Assembly (NCBI GenBank): GCA_010094025.1
Contig: ML991809.1
Span: forward strand, 186,001-250,000
Direction of reading: 5' to 3'
DNA from: Viridothelium virens
Lineage: Eukaryota > Ascomycota > Dothideomycetes > Trypetheliales > Trypetheliaceae
Length of the DNA stretch: 64,000 nucleotides
Shown here: piece by piece, positions 1 through 10,536 of the stretch
Position numbering within the stretch: the stretch's first letter is position 1
Layout: the number at the start of each line of letters is the position of its first letter
The notes under the pieces: model-generated
Database searches by the model: none
What the model saw: the letters and a program-made list of their open reading frames with translations, nothing else
Told to the model about the DNA's origin: nothing
Position numbers and translations under genes: made by a program

Positions 1-549
1 GTGTTCCTTGGTATCTCGAGAGATGGCATCGAGGGAAGAGATGAGGGAGTTGATAACCTCTGGAGATGCGGAATTCACCCGCGGATAGTCTGTCGCACTA
101 TATCTCCCCCGAGCTCGCATTGTCGGAGCAAACGAACGATGGCGGTAGGATACATCTCCAGTGAAACGGGTCTGATTGGGCGGGGTGACTGTTCGTGGAG
201 GTGTTACAGCCATTTCGGCGTTTGAATCCCTGACATTGCCTGTTTTAATTGCAGTTTCCCAATAGGGATTCAGGATGGGGACGGAATCGTCGCTAGACGC
301 AACGCGAAGTGGATGTTGGAGGTGTCTGCCTTCGCTAAGAGCGACGTGTAGACTTCCTGGGTCGTGGACGCGAGCTCGACATTATCAATCTCAAGTGCGT
401 GGAGCACAATTGAAACATAATCGTTCATACGGGAACTACTAGCGACGAGTCTGTCCTGGGGCTGGGACTGCTCGAGGAAGGGTAAGGCAAGGGTTGCAGT
501 GGGTCCGGGCAATTTAGACGTCTGACTGGGAGCCTGGACCCCTACACTC
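1..549 (-). CDS. Unrecognised protein gene, cut by left edge, 5' end unresolved
   Basis: Reading the minus strand, an open frame runs from base 356 off the left edge (118 codons). It joins in phase to an upstream exon ending at base 431, through a 74-nt intron with donor GTATGA and an acceptor ending CCCAG. The upstream exon is open to about base 549, where a TTTTCTAG acceptor-like site lies, but I see no in-frame ATG, so a first exon is missing from the model. The visible product is Ser/Pro/Thr-rich (for example VTPPRTVTPPNQTRF and SPEVINSLISSLDAISRDT) with no motif I know. An internal ATG at base 213 could be the real start if the splice is wrong. I do not recognise the family. The head of this gene faces the next gene across about 390 bp. 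Confidence 0.45.
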
Positions 550-937
550 CTAGAAAAGCATATTACACCGTGCTGTATGCGCAGATCGGCACTGCAATTA
601 ATTGGCCGACGTAGCCACTGACCCGGGCCGGCGAATAATGATGGAAGAGGCTGTAAGGCCAACTTAAAGCACCGTAAAGCTTGCCTGCCGACTACGTGCC
701 CCTTTTGAGGTAAGCGTGATCAGGTACCTGAGGCACTGCGTCACTGCCGTATTCCGCAAATTGAACCTTGATGCTTGGTCGCTTGGCTCTCCCACGTCCG
801 CATCAGCATCAGCCTCTACGCCAGACAGACAGCGACGACATCGATGCAAACAACTAAGCTTCAAGATCCTATCACTTCTCCGCAATCGCAATAATTCTGA
901 TCTCCAATCGTTTTACCAAGACAAGAGCGAGGATCTC

Positions 938-2050
938 ATGGCTTTCGCAATACCCTTACCAGTTCTATCATTCTTAGCCGTCCCGGCTTTGAGCTCTTAC
1001 AGCACCCAGCTCAATATCCTATTCTTTTACATGACATGGAGCACTCTATTGTTCTCATATTCGCCTCTGGCTATTGAATTCTTTGGCACATTCGCCATAC
1101 GGACGCTCTTCTATACCCTACCTTCTCTACTATTTCTCGCTTTCGATACAGCAATTCCTAATGTCGCAGTACTTATCAAAGCTCAGGGCGATCCCGCCTT
1201 ACCCTCACGACACAGCCCGAAAAGGCTGGCCTTTATTGTTGCCTTGACGCTATTCAATGTTGCTTTAGGTGTAGCGCTCCAAACAGCTATAGATCTTCTC
1301 TTCACACACGTATTCAATATAAGGAGTAACTTGAGGGTAACCACGAGCCTGCCGCTGCCATGGGAAATTGCCAACGACCTTTTCAGGGGTCTCGTACTGA
1401 GAGGAGTGAGCCATCCCCGAATACCTAGACCAACATGATAAGCAATGCTGAAACAGATAAAGGTGCTTCATTATTACCTCCACCGGTTCGGCTTGCACGA
1501 TTCGAGATCGCCGATAGCCAAATGGCATCAAAATTGGCAGCACAGCATCCGAGTCTCATTCTCTATGGTAGCAAATTTCGACCATCCCGTCTGCTATTTG
1601 GTGGGCCGCTGGCTGCCCGCTTACTTACCCGCAGCTTTGTTTCGCTCCCACATTCTCACCTATCATATCATGGTTGCATTACTTTCTCTTGAAGAGGCAT
1701 TTACTTACTCCGGATACTCGATTCTACCTTCGACTATCATCCTGGCTGGCATGGCTCGGAGACTTGATGGCCATTTCATGAACGAAGGTGAAGGAAACTT
1801 TGGCGCTTCGGGTCTTCTGGTACGCACTAAATTTCTTCAGATTAATAAGCACGATTTGTGTGCCCTCCCTGACACAATGTTGTAGGACTGGGCATTCGGA
1901 ACGTCAATTGGGCGAGATGTTCTGGAAGACGTGAAGGCGGAAATGGAAAAACATGACGTAGAAGGCCGGACCGAAAACGCCGTTGGTAATGCAGTATCCA
2001 ACGTGAAAGGGAAGGCAAGAAAGAAGGAGAAGAAATCTTCGAATAAATAG
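938..2050 (+). CDS. Fatty acid hydroxylase / sterol desaturase-like membrane protein
   Basis: Three exons (938-1405, 1457-1819, 1886-2050), all joined in phase 0, give 331 residues. Hydrophobic segments fill the first half. The second half carries the histidine-rich layout of the fatty acid hydroxylase superfamily: HRFGLH near residue 165, a WHQNWQH stretch, NFDHP, then SLEEAFTYSGY and GNFGASG followed across the last intron by DWAFGTSIG. Members are di-iron oxygenases of ER membranes acting on sterols or fatty acids. Some boxes look weakened here: GHF stands where a HxxHH-type box is usual, so catalysis is uncertain. The ATG at 938 is the first in frame; the frame is open further upstream but only from a GTG. 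The C-terminus is Lys/Glu-rich and ends in a lysine-rich tail that could be an ER retention signal. Family assignment is good, substrate unknown. Confidence 0.8.
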
Positions 2051-2387
2051 ATCGGTGATGATTTGGTTATATTGATGGTGGAGTGTATAGTTTTCTCTTG
2101 TTTAGTAGGTCTAGTCCCGATACCCTTATGCGTCTTTGATGGGTGGTCCTTGAGCTCTTTTGGTGCGTGATACCCCTCGAGTCTGCACCTCTGAAGTTTT
2201 TTGAGGACATACAACTTATTGTTAATTTTCACTCAATGCGACAGCTGATCCACGGAAAGTAAAAAGCTTGTTACATGCTCTTGACGAAGTTATATTTGTT
2301 GTCAGTGAGCAAGAGGTTCGTGAGCGGTGTCAGCCTAGCCTGCCTTACGCCTGTCCGTTGAAATCCCCCACTGCCCTCCTCACACAT

Positions 2388-3208
2388 CTAAAAGACCATC
2401 TCGTGTGGTTTGTCCCCCTTGCGCAAGCTGAAAGATGATGCCAAGTAACTCAAAAGGAAAGGTTCCTTCTTCAAGTTTCCGATTAATGTTTTGTCTACCG
2501 CCTTCTGGTCCTGAACCCTGCTGCTGGAGACTTCCTTCTTCTGTACAAAGCAGTCAGTCACACGTATATCAGGCAGTTAAATCAAATCTTCGACTGACCT
2601 CTGGCTTATCTCCCTGCTTGAAGAAGGCGTCCTCGCCCTGCTTCTTGTTCTTCTTATCCCGGGCAAAGTACTCCTTGCCTCCAACCTTTTCCACGACCTT
2701 TGAGTCAATACCACCGAGGTTCACCCTTGTGCTTGTTGCTATCACGTATCTCGAGTTCACTCTCCGAAGCGGCACACCATTGACCTTGAATGGTCCAGTA
2801 ACCAGAAGGACACCCTGATCGAGGACTTTGAGAAGAACGACGCGCTTTCCCCGGAAGCGACCGGCGAGAAGGATAAGGACGGCTCCAGGCTGTAGCGATG
2901 GTCGAGGCTTGAAGGGACGGAGGGCTTTTCGAGACTGAATTCATGGTAAGACACACTTCGGAAAACTGGGACAAATCACTCCAGAAGGAGCAGAATTGAG
3001 ATTGTCGGAGAAGAACATTGTGTATCCGTTTTACTGCTATGATTTCTCATACTTGGAGGAGGGAGACGAGTCATCGTACCTTCTTTGGCTGAGCGATATC
3101 TTCGGCTGGGTAGTATTTGGAGGCCTTTTGCGACGGGTGAGGAATAACGCGCTCTCCCTTGCCGAATTTCTTCGTCGTTGGCTGCTCCTGCTTTGTTGAG
3201 GCGGACAT
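2388..3208 (-). CDS. RPL6: 60S ribosomal protein L6 (eL6)
   Basis: Exons 3208-3080, 2934-2599 and 2540-2388 join in phase 0 to give 205 residues. The product matches eukaryotic eL6: a basic N-terminus, then [17 protein letters not shown], the KOW-like core [29 protein letters not shown], the basic segment [10 protein letters not shown], and a C-terminus ending [14 protein letters not shown]. It is a structural protein of the large subunit. The first intron is 145 nt and the second 58 nt; the latter uses a GTCAGT donor. It is divergently transcribed from RPN13 with only 218 bp between the two ATGs. An intron after a short first coding exon is usual for fungal ribosomal protein genes. Confidence 0.95.
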
Positions 3209-3426
3209 GGTGGATATCGTCGTTGACGCACACAGGCAGTGGATCAACGTTGTTATGTCTGCCACGGCACCAGGTCGAGAGGTCGGCGGGCAGAAAGTGC
3301 GTGGTCGTCGCTTCACGGAAGAACTATTTGGCCGGGACGCGGCGGTATCATGATCCGTGCGTCATCCCGGCGAGCTTCTTGAAGTCTTGTCACCGCAACA
3401 CCTTTGGTTCACGAACCTCTATAGTC

Positions 3427-4855
3427 ATGGCCACAGCTCCTCTCATTACCTTCAAAGCTGGAAAATGCGACTACACTGTAAGTTTCAGTGCGTCTTTGTA
3501 TTATGAACACCACACTAAATTGCAACACAGCCCGGTTCGAAAAAGGTAGAACCTGTGCCTGGCCCAGGTTACATCTACCTGTACTCGGAGGATGGTATGG
3601 ACTACAACCGGCTATCTTCTGAAAACAATGCTGATTCTATAGATCTGATGCACTTTTGCTGGCGCCCTCGGTCCGCACTATCTACGGACCCCGAGCTAGA
3701 TTTGCTCATGGTCCCGGGCGATGGATCCTTCATACCATACCTAGGTCCGGATGGGGATACAAACTCGGACTGGATTAAATCGCCTACCAGTGGCCGGATA
3801 TATGTCCTTAAATTCTCCTCAAGCTCACAAAGGCACTTCTTCTGGCTTCAGTCAAAATCGCAGGAGCCGTCAGGCAATCCTAGTGCTTTCAGCCAGAGAG
3901 ATCAGAAACTTGGACAAATAGTCGATATGCTACTTTCTGGTCAAGAAATCGATGTTGAGGAAGAACTTCAAGATTTAAATCGTCAGGGTGATGGGCAGGA
4001 TCGTGATGGCGATGATACTATGGAAGATGTGCATGGCACGAACGGTGATACACAAGGTCCCGGAAGTGGCGGTGCTGGTGCTGGTGCCACGGGCGGTGAC
4101 ATAAGAGACGAAGGTGAGGAATCGAGAGAAGGGGGCGCCGACGGGGCTCGAGCGTGAGTGCCTCCCCGTATATCAACGTGGGTTGTCCCGCCCCCCTGTG
4201 CACGAATCGTTGGCCCAGGTTTCAACGCAATTAGGCCGCAAAGCCCCGGACCTCTGAGTGACGACTGACAAATGTTATATCTAGACCTTCGATTAGTGCA
4301 CCCAGTAATGACCCTTCCGAAGTCGTGCGGAACTTTTTGAGTTCAATCCCGGGCAGCAACCTCTCCGGTGCAGGTGGGTCTCAGTCGAGACAAAATCAGC
4401 CTATCGTCACTCTTCCAGATCTTTTCCCATCCAATATTACAATATCGATGCTAGAATCGGCGAGTCCCGCCTACATCGACAGATTATGTTCCCTACTCCC
4501 ACCTACAATTTTGTTACTAGCTCAAGAAGCTGATGACCCTTCCGATACCGACTCTTCGCCGGCAGCCGCTGAGGCAGCGATCCAGGCATTATCAGTAGAT
4601 CAGAAGAAAGACATACTGAGGCGTGTTTTGAGAAGCCCTCAGCTGATACAAAGCATGGCCAGTCTCACCGTCGCTCTGAGAGATGGAGGGCTACCTACTG
4701 TAAGCGAAGCTTTGCAACTCAGGGTTGACAATGGTGGTTATATTAGAGGTGGTTCCATGCCTCTTGGTGGGGCTCAGGCCATTGAGGCATTTCTGGAAGG
4801 ACTAAAGAAGACGCTTGAAGAAGAGCAGAAGGGTGGAGGTGGTGATGGTCCATAG
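3427..4855 (+). CDS. RPN13: Proteasome ubiquitin receptor Rpn13/ADRM1
   Basis: Exons 3427-3477, 3531-4153 and 4285-4855 give 414 residues. The N-terminal Pru domain (about 6-125) is clear: ITFKAGKCDYT continuing across intron 1 to PGPGYIYLY, DLMHFCWRPR, LMVPGDGSF and GRIYVLKFSSSSQRHFFWLQ. This fold binds ubiquitin and the proteasome base subunit Rpn2. A Gly/Asp-rich linker follows. The C-terminal DEUBAD domain (about 270-400) begins near TLPDLFPSNITI; in relatives it binds and activates the deubiquitinase UCH37 where present. S. cerevisiae Rpn13 lacks this domain, so the fungus has the full-length metazoan-like form. Intron 2 has a perfect CTGAC branch point upstream of a CTAG acceptor. Confidence 0.93.
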
Positions 4856-5297
4856 ATATCATGTGAACGGCTAGACGTACTGGATATAGAATTGACCAAA
4901 GTTCCGACTGACCTCCGAAACTGACCCCCAGTTATCAAGTCCTGTGGGTCCAACGGGTGTCCCACACAAAGTTTCGAAATCCGTACAGGCACACAAAAGC
5001 GTCAAAAAGTATATACATCATGAACGTCTCTCATTTTCCAAAAAACCCATCTCGTTCACGGTCATGTCTACCTGGATGTCCGTGCTCCAGCGATTGGTGT
5101 AGCTCCCATCCCTCGCCATCGGATTGTCTCGAGAGCGTCTTTCTAGGAGGAAACGGCATCTCGCCCCAGTTCGACTAAGCGGATCTTATACGTCGGCAAA
5201 TGCCCATGCACCCTCGCAAAAACTTCATATGCGCCTCGCAAACCGCTGTCTATCTGCATTTCAATTGAATTTCTTCTCTTCCAACTTCTTTATCAAG

Positions 5298-6187
5298 TCA
5301 GTCCCGTACGAGGTGATGAGCCATGTCTAGCCCTTTGCGGCGGAAGCCCGCTTGGGCATGAAAGGCTTCATTGGCTTCCGAAGAAGCAACAATAGTCTAA
5401 CACTGAAATTAGCTCCCTCTGCGTAGAAGCGAGTGAACAGGATCGCAGACTTACCTTGTAGCATCCAACGGTTTTTGCCAGGAAATCCAGAGCTGTCAAC
5501 ATCCTAAACCCCAGGTTCTTGCCATGCTGGTTCTTTGCAACCGCTATATCCTGGACATGCCCAACGGAGCCCATGCCATGCAAACTATCAACCGTTTCAT
5601 ATCAGTCCGAACTCCACTAAGGCAGTATCAAGCAGCATCAGCACTCACAACTTCCTCTCCACCATCAGCGTCCCCGTACACACTACCGTGTTCTGGTCGT
5701 CCACGACGCACAGCACATAGTACGTATCCTTCATTCGCCTCAACCACTCCACCCGCTCATTCCACTTCGCCTCGCTCACATGCCCCACGCTGCTCAAACA
5801 GCTCTGCACCATGAGAAACCCGCGATCATAATCCGCCCGCTCTAGTGGTCGCAGCCGATACCCCTCCGGCAGCTTCGCCTCGACCTCAACAGACACCAGC
5901 TCCGGGTCGAACAGCGGCTCATTGGGATCTGACAGCGTCTCGACAGTGCCAAGCGCCGGTGTTGAAGGTGGGATGTTGGTGGTTCCCTTGGAGAGATCGA
6001 GATTCGGCGCGCCGAAAAGGGCAGCGACCTTAGAGTCGTCGATGCGTTTGGCATTAGGGTCGGGCTCCTTGTACTCGAAGAGTCGGCCGAAGCTGGGGTT
6101 TGTGATGGCCCGGACGATCTTGGATGGTTTTCTGGCGTGGTTCGGGCGGTCAGAGATGGGAGGAAGGGCAGAGATGGTTGAGTCCAT
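5298..6187 (-). CDS. GNA1: Glucosamine-6-phosphate N-acetyltransferase
   Basis: Exons 6187-5649, 5584-5455 and 5396-5298 give 255 residues. From about residue 110 it is a GNAT-fold enzyme of the Gna1 type: LPEGYRLRPLERADYDRGFL, VVCTGTLMVERKF, then GSVGHVQDIAV and the acetyl-CoA pyrophosphate loop QHGKNLGFRM, followed by LDFLAKTVGCYK and the final exon FHAQAGFRRKGLDMAHH. Gna1 acetylates glucosamine-6-phosphate on the way to UDP-GlcNAc for chitin, N-glycans and GPI anchors. Typical family members are about 150-190 residues; this model has about 100 extra N-terminal residues of low-complexity sequence, which could be a true extension or a misplaced start. Confidence 0.9.
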
Positions 6188-7298
6188 TTCAAAGATTGTG
6201 GGAGAAGCAAATTGCGTATGATCGGAAGTTGTGTGTCTTTCAGGGAGAGAAGAGATCGTAAAATGGGAAATGAAAAGGATCGGCCTTTAAGGAATGAAGA
6301 TCTAGCTTACCTCTCCATAATTTTATACCTTCAAGCATTTACTATGTAAGAGTCTACTAAGGACTTGTCCAGAGTATCGCATTTCAAATGCATGTCTGTC
6401 TTCAGGAGCGGCACGCGATTTATATCGGCCCCCCTCCCTCCGGCCGGACAACGAACGATCTGGCTTCATGCCATGGACTACCTACGTACGGCATCATAAA
6501 ATTGGTGTGAAGACGCCAAAAGCTTGGGAGTGAGTCCCAAGGGTCATCTACAGAACACTTCTGGCGCATTTGTAAGATGCTGTTTCCAGCTTGACATGCA
6601 TGACCGGCGTCACTGTCAGCGCCAGCGTCAAGAGGCAGCCAGAGGCTTGTAGAAATAAGATAAGGTAGGAGCCCTATTATCCGAGATTTAGTGGTCTGTG
6701 CGCACGAACAACTTCGACAGCCTCAAATTTCTTGAAGCCTCAACCGCGCCGACGTACTTCCTGTACAATCTGGAAATGTTGTGCAGCCTACACCCCCAGA
6801 AGCTAATGCTAATACTCATTAGGAGATATAAGTATTATGAGCCTGCGTCTGATATCCTCTGCTTCCTTCAAGGGAGATACCCAAGCCTGATGAAACAATC
6901 TAGTCAGGGATTGGCGGCGAATCAAAACCTCAAACAATCTCAGGACTCGAGAGCGTTCCCTCGTCCAGTAGAGATCAATAACTTTTTGTATGAGGGCATG
7001 TTAATGCACATCGTAGACACCTGAGGCGGCGACTCGCTATGCATCTGACTTATCGAGAAGGTGGCTGCCTCTCGAAAGGCAATTTGCTGTAGAACCGTAC
7101 CTGGATCCAATGGTCGGGCTTCCAGCTACCCCAGCCCTGTCCCCTCGGCTTCTCTGATATTAGTATGCCGGTATTGAGGCATAGAGATTTATCGTTCGTG
7201 AGTTTAGACAGCTTTGATTCTTTCGCAACTCCGGTTCTCTGTTTACCTCAAATATCGGTTGTTCTCTACGAGCCTTCCAGCACACCAATCGAATATTC
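6188..7298. other. Intergenic region, no supported gene
   Basis: About 1.1 kb between GNA1 (leftward) and the surface-type protein gene (rightward). A 108-codon frame on the plus strand ending at 7024 has no recognisable motif, and its composition does not look coding. The last 150 bases are pyrimidine-rich with a possible short upstream exon (GTGAGT donor near 7199), but no convincing signal peptide exon was found. Confidence 0.4.
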
Positions 7299-7949
7299 AT
7301 GGGATCGACACCAGTCTTCCTCACTATAACGAGTCCTACAAATCAAACTCCAACCACCCTCACTGAGACAGCTTCGTGGATAACTTTAGGCGCGATCGTG
7401 ACCGTGACCTTTGCGCAGGTTTCACCTGCGCCTACACTATCTTATCAAGTACTAGATGATGGGTCACTGGAATTGCTCGCGCCCGGAGCCATAACAAGCA
7501 CAGCAGCGAACTCCCAGTTTACGGCACCAACAAGTCTTGGACCTACTACGACTACTCTCATTCCGCCCAGTGTCACCTCTTCTACTGTTCCGTCCACTGT
7601 TACATCTTCACCTATCCAGTCCACCGCACTATCAAACGCCGGCCTTTCATCGGGCGCAAAGGCAGCAGTTGGTGTGGGTGTCGTTTTTGGCGTAATAGGT
7701 ATTTCTGCACTACTTGGTGTCATTCATCTCCTACGGCGGCGTAAACAAGAAAGTACCATGAACAACAAGGAGAACAGAAATAATGTGGATCATCAGTGGG
7801 GTAAATTTGAGCTTCCGAGTACGGAGAGGCAAATGGCTGAGTTGCCTGACACTCATGGAAGAGTCGAGATAGAGGCAGCCCCTGCTGAGCTAGCCCATGC
7901 TGAATTAGCGGCAGAAGAGAGACCTTTAGAAATGGATGGGAGGGACTGA
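7299..7949 (+). CDS. Putative single-pass Thr/Ser-rich surface protein
   Basis: An uninterrupted frame of 216 residues from the first ATG. The first 120 residues are rich in Thr, Ser and Pro (clusters such as TSLGPTTTTLIPPS), as in O-glycosylated fungal wall-sensor stalks. One hydrophobic segment follows at about 127-145 (VGVGVVFGVIGISALLGVIHLL), then the basic stop-transfer RRRK and a polar, acidic cytoplasmic tail. The architecture resembles WSC- or Mid2-like sensors and many anonymous Pezizomycotina surface proteins, but no cysteine-rich domain is present and the model has no obvious signal peptide. An upstream exon may be missing. No function can be named. Confidence 0.5.
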   Translation: MGSTPVFLTITSPTNQTPTTLTETASWITLGAIVTVTFAQVSPAPTLSYQVLDDGSLELLAPGAITSTAANSQFTAPTSLGPTTTTLIPPSVTSSTVPSTVTSSPIQSTALSNAGLSSGAKAAVGVGVVFGVIGISALLGVIHLLRRRKQESTMNNKENRNNVDHQWGKFELPSTERQMAELPDTHGRVEIEAAPAELAHAELAAEERPLEMDGRD

Positions 7950-8194
7950 AAATAGGTGGCTCACTGAGTACCTATCTCTGGTGCCGGTCTTGATTATTCA
8001 AAGGTGCATTCTTGGTATAAGTACTGGCAACACGATACTCCAGAGTTTTGAACTATGCGCTACAGGAGCTCCAACTGAAGGGTTTCTTACGCTGATCTCG
8101 GCCCTTCAAGTGCTACAACCTTCGGGGAACTTTTCAAGTACTTGGTCACATATTCATCACTACATCAGTATTTCAAGGCCAACCAGTTGACATA

Positions 8195-10536
8195 TCATCC
8201 GAGGCCCAGCCCCTTTACACTATCGTCCTCTCTCAATGCATCCCGAATTTCTTCCTCTCCTACCCCCAATCTGACCCTGCCCACTCGTTCACCTCTTCGA
8301 TTTTCTATCCCCAGAATCCCTGCTTCTGCCAGCTCGACCGCAGCTCCTCCTAGTCCCCACAGCCTTGCTGCCTTTGTAGTGATCTCCCTTTTCATCGGCA
8401 ACCTTCCTCTCTTCCCGGGCGTGCCCAACAGTCCAGCACCCGGACCAGCTCCATCATCGCCGTTTCCCATGCAATCCTCATTCGTTCCGGGCGCAAGCAT
8501 AAAATCATGGATCGGCTGCAGATCGACGGCCATTATTCCCATCCTTCTTGCTTCGTCGAGGACATCGCCGAGTACTGCTTCGCCAATGCCGGTACGCCGT
8601 ATTCGAGCCAGAAGCGCCGCGAGAAAGAGCTTGGCGGAGAGAGGGAGTGCACGAAGGGCTGCGTGGAGAGGTGAGGACGTGGCTTCCACGATCGCGCGTT
8701 TGATCGTTGCGATAGTGACAACTGGCGGACTCGGCTTTGGCCTTCTATCCTCAGTCTGTTTGTCGTTGCGGCCAGGAGTCTTGCTTGGAGTGTTTGGCAT
8801 GGGGATTTCTTGGAGATGTTTGTCTGTGCTTGCTGCTCCGTCTGATTCTGCTAACTCCACTGCTCGCCGGCATATGTCTAATGCGCGTCGAGCGTCTCCT
8901 GAGACGGCCGCCACTTTTCGAGATGCGAACTGGATAGCATCCGGATGGACAATCGTTGAGCCCGGTACGTTAGCTAACCGAGACTCGATAATATTGATCA
9001 ATTGGGTGTGCGTGTAGCCTGGAAACGTGATTCGACGAAGGCCTAGACGACTACTGATCTTATTGCTCAGCGTTCGCTCAGGCAGGTCCATAGTGTTTGC
9101 AACCGCGAGCACTATCAGACGAGAGTGACGAAGGCCAGGCCAATTGAAGAAGTTGTACATGACCGACTGTGAACGAGTAACAAGTTGGTCCAATTCATCC
9201 ATGAGGACTACACATGGAACACGACGCGGACTAGGAGCAGAGAATTCTTGCTCGAGGAGCGTAAGGGCGTGAGACGGGCTCACACGATCTCCACGCAAAG
9301 CTTCCCATAAGAGGGAATATGCTTGGTGCGGATCAGTGACCTTCATCCCGTTGATTTCGACGAAGATGAAATCGTCGAGCTCTTCTGCTTGCACGGAAGC
9401 ATTGAGCTGGGCTATGGCTTCACGGACCGTGGCTGTCTTGCCTGTCCCTGGCGTTCCTGATATATATATGCAGGAGCCGGTGCCATCAGTGATTGCAGCT
9501 TCAAGCTGAGTATATACATTGGCAAATTCCTCCTCTCGACATGGTAAGCTGGTAGGGACAGACGAGACGTGAAGCTGGGTTCGCGCAACCTGATAAGGTG
9601 AAGATTGTGTGTGTTGGGGAGATAAGATGCGAGTTCCAAGCGGAGTAAATTCGAGAGGCTTCTTTATTGCGATGCGTTTGTGTGTAGGAGTTGTGAGCTT
9701 GTTCGGCGTCCGGTTCTTGTTCCGCGAGCTAGGAGTGCCTGCACTATCTAGTCTTCTTCTTTTCTTTGGAGTCCTGGGCAAGCCATCCTCGTCACCCTCT
9801 TTATCATTGACCACAAAGTCTTCCGAATCAGCCTTCTCTTGCTTCGAATTCTTTCTCGAGGCCTTTGTTTGACACTGTATTCGTTCTATGAGGCCCTGAA
9901 GATCTTCTACGCCATTATAAGCCTCACTCCAGTCAAGTTCTTCAGTATATGTTGCCGTCCTAGTGTTACAGCCTCTTCTACAGAAAAAGACCTTGTCATG
10001 GTCGCGAGAATTCCTGGATATCTTGCCGCTGGGATACTTCTTCATGAATGTCTCGTATGGCAGGACAGTCGCTTTGCCATTGATTGTAGTCAAAGAATTG
10101 TCATCCCAGGCAGGGGTAATGTAAAGCTCGTTCTGAAAGTCTCAGCGCTTGCCAGTGATTAGGGATAGTACGAACATACCTCAAGGCAATCAGTTCTTTT
10201 CTTTTTATTGATGATCTCCTTTTCGGTGGAGAACCACATAAAGTTGGCCATTTTCTCTCTTTCCTCATCTTCTTCGTCCTCGAAGAAGTAGCAAATTATG
10301 CCAACCCATACAGCATTCCCTTCTGCCTTGAGCATGACAATATCCCCTCTTTTGCATTCAAAGCTACCCATACGTGCCCCAACAATGATCTGTCTGCTCT
10401 TCGGACCTTCTTCGTAAATCCATTCCCATGGATGATCCTCGAGTCCTAACTCATCATCTGAGTCTTCTCGGAAAATTGCGCCGGATAGGTACCTGCGAGC
10501 AGTTTCCGTCGTTGTCCTCTTCCGCTTCACAGCCAT
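8195..10536 (-). CDS. ORC1: Origin recognition complex subunit 1
   Basis: Two exons (10536-10180 and 10132-8195, phase 0, donor GTATGT) give 764 residues. The N-terminal exon encodes the BAH domain start (WEWIYEEGPKSRQIIVG, GDIVMLKAEG, VWVGIICYFFEDEE), which in relatives binds nucleosomes; it continues across the intron. A basic disordered linker with a nuclear-localisation-like PKKRRRLD follows. The AAA+ ATPase module has Walker A GTPGTGKT (about 345) and Walker B VVLMDELDQL, then sensor segments (VLAVANTMDLPERTL, SSRLGL) and a C-terminal winged-helix region. Orc1 is the ATP-hydrolysing subunit that loads Mcm2-7 at origins. The promoter holds MCB-like elements (listed separately). Confidence 0.95.

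Noticed and set aside
6698-7024. 108-codon plus-strand frame in the GNA1/surface-protein gap
   Set aside because: No motif and no conserved splice context; composition looks non-coding.
8142-9017. 291-codon plus-strand frame antisense to ORC1
   Set aside because: Fully antisense to the AAA+ and winged-helix coding region; Ser/Arg-rich composition typical of antisense shadows.
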